A stretch of 64,000 nucleotides of DNA from Clostridium ljungdahlii DSM 13528 (GCF_000143685.1 NC_014328.1:2418001-2482000); one strand, 5' to 3'. Numbered from the stretch's first letter, positions 26,773 through 35,988 are shown. The notes: generated by a model from the sequence alone, not told the origin. Translations and numbers: made by a program.

Positions 26773-29700
26773 TTATTTATTTGACTGAACAGGTATGTCT
26801 ATAATATCTGAAAGGGGATTCATATTTTCAAGGCTGTCCCATATAAATGCCTTCAATTTATATATTCCCTCTTCTGGGAGCTTCATTATACCTGTCAAAA
26901 TAGATGAATCTCCATTTTTTATTGTCTGCTTACCGCATACATAGTTGATGAATTTACCACCCTCATCATATAGTGCCACTAATAGAGATGCATCCTGGTC
27001 TTTACCGGAATTATTTTCTGCTTTTACAGATACTTTTACATCATTGCCCAATTTAAATGAACTGTCCTTTGTCAAATTAGTTATCTGTATTGGTTTTGGC
27101 ATATTATTTCCCATAACAGTAACTGTACACTGTGCCTTTGCATCATTGTTGTCTTCAGACACTGCTGTTATTGCTGCTGCTCCTGACTTTACCGCTGTTA
27201 CCTTTCCATTTTCATCTACTGCTGCTATAGTTTTATCACTACTTGACCAGTCTACCTTTTTATTTGTTGCATCTTGTGGCGTTACAGCTGCCGTAAGCTG
27301 AAGTGTATCTCCTTCTGCCATACTTGCACTTGTCCTGTCAAGACTTATACCTGTTACGCTTACTGGCTGTGGCGGTGTATCCTTAGTTACTGTTACAGTA
27401 CAAACTCCCCCATAACTATCATCATCTGTTTTTGCATAAATATATGCCGTTCCTGGATTAACTCCTGTTATTACACCTTCACTTGAAACTTTAACCACAT
27501 TTGCATCAGTGCTTCCCCATAGGACACTTTTACCCGATGGAATTTCATTTGCAATTTTTTGAACTCCACCTATTTTTATTGATATTTGACCAGGTGATAG
27601 TTTAACATTTTTACCACAAATTATCATGGTAGAATCAGGACATTTTGTATCTTTAATATTATCCTTAGTTAAACTTGTATCTGTTAAATCTAATACAGAA
27701 AGATTGGTACAACCTGAAAAACAACCACTCCCTAATTGTGTTACACTACCTGGTATTTTCATATATGCCAGTGACGTGCAGCCACTGAAAGCTAAGTTTC
27801 CTACACTTTTAACCGTATTTGAAATTTCTACAGAAGCTAAAAGTTTACTATTTGAAAAACATGAAGTAGGAATACTTGATATTCCTACAGGTAATTTTAT
27901 AGAAGTCAGTTTACTAGAAGCAAATGCAAACATATTATTTTTTATGTCTTTCATACCTGTACATCCACTAAAGTCCAAACCCTTTGGTATTATCCAGTCA
28001 AATTTAAGTTTTTTAAAACTACTGTTTGTTAAATCTTTGTTATCCGACAGGTTTATAGCTGATACTCCTTTAAGATATTTCATTACATCCATATCACTAT
28101 CGGTAATATCTAAATTTGAAAGGTCAATAGTTCCTTTTATAGATGCTAGATCATCCGGTGTGAAATATCCCTCATAGTCACTGTCTTTTCCTGCTGCTAG
28201 GGCAAGTTTGTTTTTCAACTTTACATTATTAATAACAATAGCTCCTTGACCATCAACAACTGTTACAGCACAAGATGCCGTTTTATTTCCATCTTCAGTA
28301 TTTGCCGTTATAGCTGCTGTTCCTACTTTTATTGCCGTTACTTTTCCACTTTTATCTACCGCTGCTACTGTAGGATCACTGCTTGACCAATCCACCTTTT
28401 GGTTAGTTGCATCGTTTGGTGTTATGGTTGGCGTAAGCTGCAATGCAGCTTTTGGTATCAACTTAACACTTGTTTTGTCGAAAGTTATTCCCGTTACACT
28501 TAAATTTTCTTTTATTGTTATTGTGCATTGTGCTTTTGCATCCCTGTTGTCTTCAGATACGGCTGTTATTACGGCTGTTCCTTTTTTTAATGCTGCTACC
28601 TTTCCATTTTCGTCCACTGATGCTACTGTAGGGTCACTGCTTGACCAATCTATTTTTGTATTAGTTGCATATTTAGGCGTTATAGCCGCTGTAAGCTGCA
28701 GTGTATCTCCTTTCATTAGATCTGCACTCGTTTTATCAAGACCTATTCCTGTTACTTTTACTGGCTGTGATTGTGACAGTTTTTTCTCTGCATCAGTCAA
28801 TTTATTTATTGTTTCCTGTTTTATTGAAGCTTTTTTAACATCACTTAATTTATCATATGCAGCTCTTGCAGCATCAACTTTTTCCTTATCAGCTGAAGTA
28901 ATTTTATATACATCCGGCAGTGCTGCTATGGCATTGTTTACAGGGACTGTAGAATCTTTGACATCTGTGCAGTCAAAAATCGAGACTCTGCCTTCAGCTG
29001 CACGTACAAGCGAATCTATTCCCCTACATATTTGTGCAGGTTCATAAGATGAATTATCAAAATCAGTAGTACCATTTTTAACATCAAATCTTTCAAGTAC
29101 ACCATCTAAAATAGTTTTACCGTCTTTTATATACATCTTGTCAAAAATATTGGCATGTGCCATTCCAAGTGTCATATACACCTGAGCATTGGTCCAGGCA
29201 TTATTTAAATCAATTGAGCCATCAAGATCTACGCTGCCGCCCCAGAAAGATCCCTTATAAGTCTGGGCATTTGAAAACTGTGCAAATACATGATCCATAG
29301 CCTGCTTTACATCGTAGTACTCGTCTCCTTCTTTTGCATTTGGATTATAATAAGCTGCTATTGGTTGTAATTGCATAGTCCACATATCGGGAGTAGTATT
29401 TCCTATTACTGCTGACCCATCAGCACCTTTTGACCCAAGTGCACCCTTGGCCCATTCATGTATATATCCGTCTAAATCATCTTTAGTAATGTGCTTTCCA
29501 TCATTAGGAATAAGATCAATATAATTACGAGAAGTTAATGCATAAATTGCATACTGCGGTGTAAAATATTCATTCGATGCTTTCATATTCTCCTTATTTG
29601 AAATTATGTCTATTAAATCATAAGCTTTTATATCCCTTGGATCATAACCTATAGCAGTAATTGCTAAAACTAATTTCTCCCATTCCGTCATTTTTACATC

Positions 29701-30444
29701 CCGGGCAGTTATACCTGCATCTTTCATTTTCTGCAAGCCTGTCTGTATACTCTTAAACCAGTCATCATAATATCCTGCTCTTATTCCCTTATAGCCAGAA
29801 CGGGCCGATGAAAATATTCCCCAGTCCTCATCTGAAAAAGTAACAGTTCCTTCTTTTTCTTGATCTGCAGATTTGTCTCCACCCCAGCTAAATTCAGGTA
29901 CATCTCCTGCAATACCTAGGCTGGTGCCTAATTTGGTATAAAGAATATCTTCTGCCTTTTTTGCATCTTCAATCTGCTGTTTTTGTTCATCTTGTGTAGG
30001 TCCCGCTGCACCATTATCAAGGAGTTTAGCAGTTGACGACAGAACCTTACCAAGTACAAACTGATAATCTTCATTTGAATTATAATTTATCTTAATCTTA
30101 CTTGAGTCAATATGTATAGGTACATCTCCAATAGTTGGCGCACTAAAATATACACTTCCATCATAAGTGGCAGTAACATTATACTTACTTATTAAATCAT
30201 CATCTTTATCAGACTCTGGAACTATTTTAAAAGCTGCCGTTGTTTTAAGACAGTCATCTGTCTCGTAAATAGGTTCAGAACTAGGTACAAATATTTTGTC
30301 AGCAGCTGTTAGCTGTACATCAACAACTACCTTTACTGGAGTTGATACTACTTGAGTATCTGCCATAACCGTGTATGGTGCAAATATCATTAAGGTAAAT
30401 ATAAGCATCATAACAAAACTGACCTTTTTCCATATCTTTTTCAT
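26773..30444 (-). CDS. Giant secreted protein: type-II toroid, Big_2, leucine-rich repeats
   Basis: A 1223-residue protein. Signal about 1-28; beta domain about 30-150; helical toroid of a second type about 160-510 (EWEKLVLAITAIGYDPRDIKA, PDMWTMQLQPIAAYY, SFWGGS, WTNAQVYMTLGMAHAN, QICRGIDSLVRA); FIVAR-like helical piece about 515-565; Big_2 domains; a BspA-like LRR_5 block about 745-960 (SCFSNSKLLASVEI, LAFSGCTSLAYMKIPGSV); more Big_2; then the shared C-terminal domain. It is expressed from riboswitch 4 after the AP2-domain gene. The toroid resembles 37362-40493 and 41994-45143. The ligand is inferred, not shown. Confidence 0.85.
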   Translation of the reverse strand: MKKIWKKVSFVMMLIFTLMIFAPYTVMADTQVVSTPVKVVVDVQLTAADKIFVPSSEPIYETDDCLKTTAAFKIVPESDKDDDLISKYNVTATYDGSVYFSAPTIGDVPIHIDSSKIKINYNSNEDYQFVLGKVLSSTAKLLDNGAAGPTQDEQKQQIEDAKKAEDILYTKLGTSLGIAGDVPEFSWGGDKSADQEKEGTVTFSDEDWGIFSSARSGYKGIRAGYYDDWFKSIQTGLQKMKDAGITARDVKMTEWEKLVLAITAIGYDPRDIKAYDLIDIISNKENMKASNEYFTPQYAIYALTSRNYIDLIPNDGKHITKDDLDGYIHEWAKGALGSKGADGSAVIGNTTPDMWTMQLQPIAAYYNPNAKEGDEYYDVKQAMDHVFAQFSNAQTYKGSFWGGSVDLDGSIDLNNAWTNAQVYMTLGMAHANIFDKMYIKDGKTILDGVLERFDVKNGTTDFDNSSYEPAQICRGIDSLVRAAEGRVSIFDCTDVKDSTVPVNNAIAALPDVYKITSADKEKVDAARAAYDKLSDVKKASIKQETINKLTDAEKKLSQSQPVKVTGIGLDKTSADLMKGDTLQLTAAITPKYATNTKIDWSSSDPTVASVDENGKVAALKKGTAVITAVSEDNRDAKAQCTITIKENLSVTGITFDKTSVKLIPKAALQLTPTITPNDATNQKVDWSSSDPTVAAVDKSGKVTAIKVGTAAITANTEDGNKTASCAVTVVDGQGAIVINNVKLKNKLALAAGKDSDYEGYFTPDDLASIKGTIDLSNLDITDSDMDVMKYLKGVSAINLSDNKDLTNSSFKKLKFDWIIPKGLDFSGCTGMKDIKNNMFAFASSKLTSIKLPVGISSIPTSCFSNSKLLASVEISNTVKSVGNLAFSGCTSLAYMKIPGSVTQLGSGCFSGCTNLSVLDLTDTSLTKDNIKDTKCPDSTMIICGKNVKLSPGQISIKIGGVQKIANEIPSGKSVLWGSTDANVVKVSSEGVITGVNPGTAYIYAKTDDDSYGGVCTVTVTKDTPPQPVSVTGISLDRTSASMAEGDTLQLTAAVTPQDATNKKVDWSSSDKTIAAVDENGKVTAVKSGAAAITAVSEDNNDAKAQCTVTVMGNNMPKPIQITNLTKDSSFKLGNDVKVSVKAENNSGKDQDASLLVALYDEGGKFINYVCGKQTIKNGDSSILTGIMKLPEEGIYKLKAFIWDSLENMNPLSDIIDIPVQSNK

Positions 30445-30536
30445 TTCATTCTCCTTTCCAAATTCTAAGATTTTATTTTATTTCACCTCCATATATAAAA
30501 TAATTTTATTATTAGTTTTAAGCTCTTGGCCACATA

Positions 30537-30546
30537 CCACCTCCTT
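30537..30546 (-). promoter_or_regulatory. Strong Shine-Dalgarno-like site without a matching start codon
   Basis: AAGGAGGTGG right after the AP2-gene stop, about 100 bases before the next gene, which has its own ribosome site. Similar stand-alone sites occur at about 35642-35652, 40556-40565 and 46156-46165. Confidence 0.45.
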
Positions 30547-31012
30547 AAAGGGACTTTTTGTATTCCTCAATTATAGGCTTAAAATATTTTTCCTCAGCCT
30601 TTTTTCTACAGTCTATTGCATCTTTCAATTTATCAAAATATCCCAAATGTTTTTCTTTTCCTGCAAGAGTTAAACGTACTCTCCATTTTCTTCTTTTTTT
30701 ATCCCAATTAATGCCTTTGTAACCACTAGAATTACTAGAAGAAATTTTACGTGTTAATTGTCCAATTTTTGTTCCTTTAAATCTATCTACATTAGTTGCT
30801 TTAACCTGGATAATTTTAGTATGTTCTATCATCAAACATCCACAACTTCTGGTTCCGCCATCTATTAAATGTCTTTCTCTAACTTTTACTTTATTTCCAC
30901 AGTCACATAAGCAATTCCAAATAACACCCCTATCTTTATATCTTTTATTTGCAACAGACATAACTGTTAAACGTCCAAATTTCTTTCCTGTTAAGTCTTT
31001 AAATCTGTTCAC
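30545..31012 (-). CDS. AP2-domain protein of phage/homing-endonuclease type
   Basis: A 155-residue protein. The N-terminal zinc-ribbon-like part reads DLTGKKFGRLTVMSVANKRY, then CLCDCGNKVKVRERHLIDGGTRSCGCL with four or five Cys (about residues 7-60). The C-terminal part is an AP2-like DNA-binding domain, GYKGINWDKKRRKWRVRLTL and HLGYFDKLKDAIDCRKKAEEKYF (about residues 98-145). Such proteins are common in phage and mobile DNA next to HNH nucleases, but no HNH catalytic domain is visible. It lies between riboswitch 4 and a surface-protein gene, so it may be a selfish insertion or a co-opted regulator. Confidence 0.75.
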   Translation of the reverse strand: MNRFKDLTGKKFGRLTVMSVANKRYKDRGVIWNCLCDCGNKVKVRERHLIDGGTRSCGCLMIEHTKIIQVKATNVDRFKGTKIGQLTRKISSSNSSGYKGINWDKKRRKWRVRLTLAGKEKHLGYFDKLKDAIDCRKKAEEKYFKPIIEEYKKSL

Positions 31013-31088
31013 TTTCTCACCTCTTTTGATTTGTATATTTTGTGAATATTCCTGCTAAAGCCCCTTACAAAATACCTATTAAAACATA

Positions 31089-31121
31089 ATAAAAGAGACC
31101 TTCCTTCAAAAGTCTCTTTTA
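31089..31121 (-). terminator. Second leader terminator after riboswitch 4
   Basis: AAAAGAGAC/GTCTCTTTT, 9-bp stem with a 12-13-base loop and A/T runs on both sides; works in both directions. Confidence 0.75.
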
Positions 31122-31150
31122 TTACATAAATATTATATATGACTAATAAA

Positions 31151-31176
31151 CTAAAAAAGAACCACTAGGGTTCTCT
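31151..31176 (-). terminator. First leader terminator after riboswitch 4
   Basis: AGAACC/GGTTCT stem with a 5-base loop followed by T6 on the minus strand. The same module appears after riboswitches 6 and 7. Confidence 0.75.
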
Positions 31177-31256
31177 TATGTCAATATAACCGTTTACTTT
31201 TAATTGCAAACAAGCTTAAATAAGTAACATCTTCCCCTCCGAAAGAATTAACAACA

Positions 31257-31418
31257 TATCAGGCAGGCTTCCTGGCTCAGATTCATCTTACTCCCCCTGT
31301 CTTCCCAGATATAAAAATCCAGTGGCATAATTAGGGTTTCATCCTCCATACAGTAACGGTGGGCTGCAGTGCTTCTTACACTTTTCCTTTTAACTGTCAC
31401 ATTTGACAGCACCTAATA
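31257..31418 (-). promoter_or_regulatory. Cobalamin riboswitch 4
   Basis: P1 TATTAGG/CCTGATA, loop 5 GCCACTGG, B12 box GAGCCAGGAAGCCTGCC. A GGAGG-loop hairpin and a possible 4-codon ORF (31216-31230) follow, then two terminators. It governs the AP2-domain gene and the 1223-residue surface protein. Confidence 0.95.
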
Positions 31419-31450
31419 CTAAATATTAAATTTTTATTACGTTTATGTTA

Positions 31451-31479
31451 AGTATAAGACATATATTTTTCAAAGTCAA
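31451..31479 (-). promoter_or_regulatory. Promoter of cobalamin riboswitch 4
   Basis: Minus strand TTGACT (31479-31474), 17 bases, TATACT (31456-31451). Confidence 0.75.
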
Positions 31480-31579
31480 CATAAGCTTCTATAAGGGATC
31501 TATTTTGCTCATATAATTTTTTATGAAACAAAATATCTATATGCCTATTTAAGCTGTAAAGATAAGTGCATATTTATTT

Positions 31580-32059
31580 TTAAATTATATTAACTTGTTT
31601 TCCCGAATTTTCAAATTTAAGTTCTTGAGGTAAAAAATCACAGAATATCTTTTTGTCATTTAAAGTATCTCCGTCATAACCGCTGTTAAAGTATGCAAGT
31701 AAAGTATTCTCATCAATACAATGGATCCATTTCTTTAAGCTATCACTAAATTCAAAATCTTCTTCAAATATAGTGTCGTCTTGATACATGCTTATAATGT
31801 TATACAAATATATATCAAGCTTTAGAACTTCATTAACATTTTGAATATTTATTCCATCTTGTTCCACAATTTTTTTTTCTTTTAATGAATAAATATCATA
31901 ATAATTTTCAAGTTCTTTATAAAATCCTACTACTTCTTTAAGATACTTATAAAAATATACATTATTAATTTTTACTTTTATTTTATTTCTTTTATTTAAA
32001 TAAGAAATCAATCCTGGTTTATATTCAGAAAACTGCGTCTGATAAAAATAATGATTCAT
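31580..32059 (-). CDS. Unknown protein alone under a cobalamin riboswitch
   Basis: A 159-residue, probably cytoplasmic protein with no signal peptide, no clear membrane helix and no family I recognise. It is rich in Tyr, Asp, Glu and Lys, with alternating aromatic/acidic patches (FYKELENYYDIYSLKE, ISMYQDDTIFEEDFEFSDS). The start at 32059 follows an AGGGAGG site (32067-32073), which directly abuts the terminator 32074-32109. It is the only gene between riboswitch 5 and the riboswitch-4 promoter, so cobalamin should control it tightly. Function unknown. Confidence 0.7.
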   Translation of the reverse strand: MNHYFYQTQFSEYKPGLISYLNKRNKIKVKINNVYFYKYLKEVVGFYKELENYYDIYSLKEKKIVEQDGINIQNVNEVLKLDIYLYNIISMYQDDTIFEEDFEFSDSLKKWIHCIDENTLLAYFNSGYDGDTLNDKKIFCDFLPQELKFENSGKQVNII

Positions 32060-32073
32060 AAAAAATCCTCCCT

Positions 32074-32109
32074 AAAAAAAATTCCTTTCAACAAAAGCGT
32101 TAAAAGGAA
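32074..32109 (-). terminator. Leader terminator after riboswitch 5
   Basis: 11-bp stem (TTCCTTTTAAC/GTTGAAAGGAA, one G-U) with a 6-base loop, then eight T on the minus strand, ending at the ribosome site of the 159-residue protein. Confidence 0.85.
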
Positions 32110-32199
32110 ATAGTATAAAAAAGTTTGATTAGTCATAGAAAATCTAACAAAACTATCATTATAACACTCCCCCTATCACTCGTAGAGATATTTGTGTAA

Positions 32200-32359
32200 A
32201 ATACAGGTAGGTCTTCTGACTCAAGATTCACCATTTTAGTACGCCTTCCCAATATTTAAGTGGCATAATGTACTAAAACTCCTCTATTACAGCTACGGGA
32301 TAGTCCAGGATTTTCACCTGATTCCCTTTTAATTAATCAAATTAGATTAAACCTATATT
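32200..32359 (-). promoter_or_regulatory. Cobalamin riboswitch 5
   Basis: P1 AATATAGGT/ACCTGTATT, loop 5 GCCACTT, B12 box GTCAGAAGACCTACC on the minus strand. The downstream CTCTACGAGTGATAGGG hairpin matches that of riboswitch 2 and differs from the GGAGG hairpins of the other leaders. Loop bases AGTG can pair with loop-5 CACT. Confidence 0.92.
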
Positions 32360-32381
32360 TATCTTTATAAAACTTAATTAT

Positions 32382-32410
32382 AATTTATACCTATTAGAGT
32401 TTAATGTCAA
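32382..32410 (-). promoter_or_regulatory. Promoter of cobalamin riboswitch 5
   Basis: Minus strand TTGACA (32410-32405), 17 bases, TAAATT (32387-32382). Confidence 0.65.
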
Positions 32411-32512
32411 TCTCCAAATACATTTATTTTTACATTTACAATATAAAATGCTTTTATTTCACGGAATAAGATTCAATTTAGTTGAAAGTGAGTATATATT
32501 ATAAAAATTTAT

Positions 32513-32541
32513 GGATTTTGCTAAAAATATTAGCAAAACCC
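32513..32541 (-). terminator. Terminator of the 826-residue surface-protein gene
   Basis: GGGTTTTGCTAA/TAGCAAAATCC hairpin shortly after the stop codon, followed by an AT-rich stretch with T5. Confidence 0.65.
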
Positions 32542-32557
32542 TTTCTATAAAAGTCTT

Positions 32558-35038
32558 TTATTTATTTGACTGGACAGGTATATCTATAATATCTGAAAGT
32601 GGATTCATATTTTCAATGCTGTCCCATACAAATGCTTTCAATTTATATATTCCCTCTTCTGGAAGTTTCATAATACCTGTCAAAATAGATGAATATCCAT
32701 TTTTTATTGTCTGCTTGCTACATATATAATTAATGAATTTACCGCTCTCATCATATAGTGCTACTATAAGCGATTCATCCTGGTCTTTACCTGAATTATT
32801 TTCTGCCTTTGCAGATATTTTTGCATCCTCGCCTAATTTAAATGAACTGTCCTTTGTAAGGTTAGTTATCTGTATTGGTTTTGGTATGTTGGCTACTGTA
32901 ACTATACACTGCACCTCTACACTTCTGTTGTCTTCGGATACTGCTGTTATTACTGCTGTTCCTGCCTTTATTGCTGTTACCTTTCCGTTTCCATCTACTG
33001 CTGCTACTTTCGGGTCACTGCTTGACCAATCTACCTTTGTATTTGCTGCATCTTTTGGTAATATTACTGCTGTGAGCTGCAGTGTATCTCCTTCTGCCAT
33101 GTTTGCACTTGTCTTATCAAGACTTATTCCTGTTACTCTTACCGGTTGAGGCTGAGGCGGCTGTGGTATAGGTTTAGCAATAACTGTTACATCACAAGCT
33201 GCTGTTTTATTTCCATCTTCTGTAGTCGCAGTTATTGCTGCAGTTCCTGCCTTTAATGCCGTTACCTTTCCATTTTCATCTACTTTAGCCACCGTAGGGT
33301 CACTGCTTGACCAATCTACTTTTTTATTTACTGCATTATCCGGCGTTACAGCTGCTGTGAGCTGCAGTGTTTTTCCTTCTGTCAGGCTTGCACTTGTCTT
33401 GTCTAATGTAACTCCAGTTACATTAATTTGAGATTTTTCACTAACATTAACCGTACATTCAGCTTTAATATCTTTATTATATTTACCTGATGCTGTTATA
33501 GTTACTGTCCCTGCTTTTACTGCCGTTACTTTTCCATCTCCATCTACCACTGCTACGCTCTCATCACTACTCGTCCAATTTAATGGTTCTGTTGCTTCTT
33601 TGGGTGCTGTAGTTGCTGTAAGATTTTGTGTATCGCCTAAATTTAGATTCAATTGTGCCTTATCTAAACTAATCGAATCTATATCTCTGAATGGAGTTGG
33701 ATTTGAAGAATCACCTGCAAATATAATATTTATTTTATCTTTATCCTTCACAATATCCTGTGACATGCTATCTATACTAAAGAAACTTCCATCATTTATA
33801 CTATATTTCCAAGCACTAGTTCCTCCCCTATCTCCTTCTGACTCACCATCTATAGTTTTAATATACGTCACAGGTCTATGGAATTGTTGAACAAACATAG
33901 TATTAGAATCATATGCTATCTTGTTATCATCTAAGGCTTTCTTTACTACATCCAAGATTTTTAAATTATCACTTATTTCAATATTTTTACTTAATATACT
34001 ATTTCCTTTATATCCTTTAATAGTTATTGACACCTTGGTGGCTGATTTTTTTGAAACTGTCACATTGCAGGTTGCCACTTTGTTTCCATCTTCTGCAGCT
34101 GCCGTTATTGCTGCAGTTCCTGCCTCTAATGCCGTTACCTTTCCATTTTCATCTACTGCTGCTACAGTAGAATCACTGCTTGACCAATCTACTTTCGTAT
34201 CAGTTGCATCCTCTGGCGTTACAGCTGCTGTAAGCTGCAGCATATCTCCTTCTGTCAAGTTAGCTTCCGTTTTATCTAAAGCTATAGACTCTACTTCTTT
34301 TATGCCCTGACCGTCATCTTTAAGTGTTGTTATTGTATCTCCATCCTTTAGTTGTGTATCCTTTTGATTATAAGTACTGTTGTCACCATTTAAAATGTAA
34401 CTCCAAAACTGCGTATCATCTTTTGACATTAAAGCTCCTTGTGACAAAGAAGATTTATCAAAATCTTGTCCATGCTTTTTTAAACCTTCCATGATTGCAG
34501 CATTAATAGAATTATTATTCAATGCAGTAACCTGTTCACTAAAATTATTATCCTTTTGTATACTTTTTACGGTCACATTTACAAAATCATTTTGAGTTGA
34601 GTCATAACTAGGCAATAAATCATCATAATTTTTAGCATAAAAAAATAATAGATAATCTCCATCTTTTACACTTTGAGATTTAGGATAATTTTGAGGCGTT
34701 GTATAATTAACTTTATACATCCATCCACTTTGAGATCCATAATTACCATCATCAGTGCCATTTTTTTGTCCAGCTATGCTATCTACCATTCCGGTGTCTT
34801 TAATTTCTACATTTAATCCTGTAGCTTTCAATACATCTTCAGCAGTGGCATTTTCTTTTACTTTAATTTGCTGCGGACTGAAAAGATTTTCATTATACAT
34901 TCCTAATACTGCTACATTAACATTTATATCATTACTATTTTCATCTGCAAAAACACTTCCTACATTTATTCCTATCATACTCACTATCATCATAAAGGTT
35001 ATGAATATAGATATATATTTTTCTCTGATGTTTTTCAT
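32558..35038 (-). CDS. Secreted multi-DUF4430 / Big_2 protein
   Basis: An 826-residue protein. Signal about 1-31; DUF4430 about 38-150 (SGWMYKVNYTTPQNYPKS); a second DUF4430-like segment about 155-245; Big_2; a further DUF4430 about 335-455 (SAWKYSINDGSFFSID, PFRDIDSISLDKAQ); three Big_2 separated by a PQPPQPQP hinge; then the shared C-terminal domain. It has no toroid and no CWB2, so it is a beta-module-only member of the set. It lies downstream of riboswitch 6, an IS-type element and a DUF4430 pseudogene. Confidence 0.85.
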   Translation of the reverse strand: MKNIREKYISIFITFMMIVSMIGINVGSVFADENSNDINVNVAVLGMYNENLFSPQQIKVKENATAEDVLKATGLNVEIKDTGMVDSIAGQKNGTDDGNYGSQSGWMYKVNYTTPQNYPKSQSVKDGDYLLFFYAKNYDDLLPSYDSTQNDFVNVTVKSIQKDNNFSEQVTALNNNSINAAIMEGLKKHGQDFDKSSLSQGALMSKDDTQFWSYILNGDNSTYNQKDTQLKDGDTITTLKDDGQGIKEVESIALDKTEANLTEGDMLQLTAAVTPEDATDTKVDWSSSDSTVAAVDENGKVTALEAGTAAITAAAEDGNKVATCNVTVSKKSATKVSITIKGYKGNSILSKNIEISDNLKILDVVKKALDDNKIAYDSNTMFVQQFHRPVTYIKTIDGESEGDRGGTSAWKYSINDGSFFSIDSMSQDIVKDKDKINIIFAGDSSNPTPFRDIDSISLDKAQLNLNLGDTQNLTATTAPKEATEPLNWTSSDESVAVVDGDGKVTAVKAGTVTITASGKYNKDIKAECTVNVSEKSQINVTGVTLDKTSASLTEGKTLQLTAAVTPDNAVNKKVDWSSSDPTVAKVDENGKVTALKAGTAAITATTEDGNKTAACDVTVIAKPIPQPPQPQPVRVTGISLDKTSANMAEGDTLQLTAVILPKDAANTKVDWSSSDPKVAAVDGNGKVTAIKAGTAVITAVSEDNRSVEVQCIVTVANIPKPIQITNLTKDSSFKLGEDAKISAKAENNSGKDQDESLIVALYDESGKFINYICSKQTIKNGYSSILTGIMKLPEEGIYKLKAFVWDSIENMNPLSDIIDIPVQSNK

Positions 35039-35085
35039 ATTACACCTCTCTTATTTTTAAATTAAATTAGCAGTAAATGTAAAAC

Positions 35086-35115
35086 ACCAGGTTAAAAAAC
35101 TCTACTTAACCTGGT
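35086..35115 (-). terminator. Intercistronic hairpin after the DUF4430 pseudogene
   Basis: 10-bp perfect stem ACCAGGTTAA/TTAACCTGGT then GTTTT on the minus strand. It is the counterpart of the hairpin at 45183-45215 after the intact paralogue. Confidence 0.6.
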
Positions 35116-35164
35116 ATTCATCTAAAACTTTTAATTAATCAATAAAGAAACTTACTCTTATTTT

Positions 35165-35590
35165 ATAGACGCAACTGTCTTAATATCCAGAACATTAGCT
35201 GCATTATTAACATCAGTTTGAATAGCTTCCAATTTTTCTAATTGAGTTTAATTATTATAAGCTATATTTGTTTTATTTGCATGATTTGTGATTTTTGATA
35301 TCTATGTTGGTTTACTGTTCCAATTATAATATCAATGTTTAAGTGTTTCATCTGGAAGATATCTTGCTAGTCCCAAATCACATCCACATACTGCTGAAAA
35401 TTTTCAACGGATTTACAGCACCATCAGGCAGGCCAAATAAAGGTATCGGATAAAGGTACTGGCTATATAATAAAATAAATACTGCCGCAGGCCGCTGTTA
35501 AAATAATATGGGACCGCTGCAACTCTCAATGCTAATACTACATCACATATAAAGTTGTAAACAATTTTTTCTTAAAACTTTATCTTATCT
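35165..35590 (-). pseudogene. Decayed secreted DUF4430 gene
   Basis: The minus strand aligns by eye with the intact gene 45257-46069. The end near 35590 resembles its signal-peptide region. After a large internal deletion the match resumes at about 35420 (the segment coding WEFSAAAGCDLGLAGYLPDG) and continues to the Ala/Thr-rich C-terminus. Stops and frameshifts interrupt it. It lies in the same position relative to a riboswitch and a giant surface-protein gene as the intact copy, so the unit was duplicated and this binder was then lost. Confidence 0.8.
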
Positions 35591-35641
35591 CACCTCCACA
35601 ATTAATAATTTAATATTGTTTATCTTTAGGATTTGATCTAA

Positions 35642-35652
35642 ATATCACCTCC
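35642..35652 (-). promoter_or_regulatory. Strong Shine-Dalgarno-like site, no ORF
   Basis: GAGGAGGTGAT after TTTACCC on the minus strand, the same context as at 40556-40565. No usable start codon follows at normal spacing. Confidence 0.4.
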
Positions 35653-35692
35653 TCAAAAGGGTAAAATTACAATATATCTGTCTATTTTTTAT

Positions 35693-35922
35693 CCGATGGC
35701 TACCAGCCGTAATACCCCATCGCACACAGCGAAAGCGACTATCACCAAATCAAATATTTGGGATATCTGCTTTTCTTATAAAGTGGGGGATAACGGCTGC
35801 TACGCCCCTGGATAACGATTTTCCCTAAAGGATAACGCCTTCTAAGTGCTAAAGCACTAAGAATCCTGTTAATAAGTTTCAAATGGAGAAAAACTCCACC
35901 TGAAACCAAGAACTCTGTTTAT
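35693..35922 (+). mobile_element. IS200/IS605-type non-autonomous mini-element A
   Basis: A 230-base element between TTTAT on the left and its own terminal CTGTTTAT on the right. It contains hairpins GGCTACCAGCC, AAGTGCTAAAGCACTAAG and GTTTCAAATGGAG/CTCCACCTGAAAC. The sister leader at about 40590-40616 is the empty site (TTTTTAT then AATGC), showing insertion after TTTAT with no target duplication, as IS200/IS605 elements do. It encodes no transposase or TnpB. Element B at 52349-52530 shares both ends. It sits inside the riboswitch-6 leader. Confidence 0.7.
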
Positions 35923-35938
35923 AGTGTCTAATATAACA

Positions 35939-35962
35939 AAAAAGGCCTTCTTGCGAAGGTCT
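35939..35962 (-). terminator. Second leader terminator after riboswitch 6
   Basis: CCTTC-GCAA-GAAGG stem with a GNRA tetraloop, extended by weaker pairs, followed by T6 on the minus strand. Confidence 0.65.
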
Positions 35963-35988
35963 CTTATATATAGCATAAGCTTATAAGC

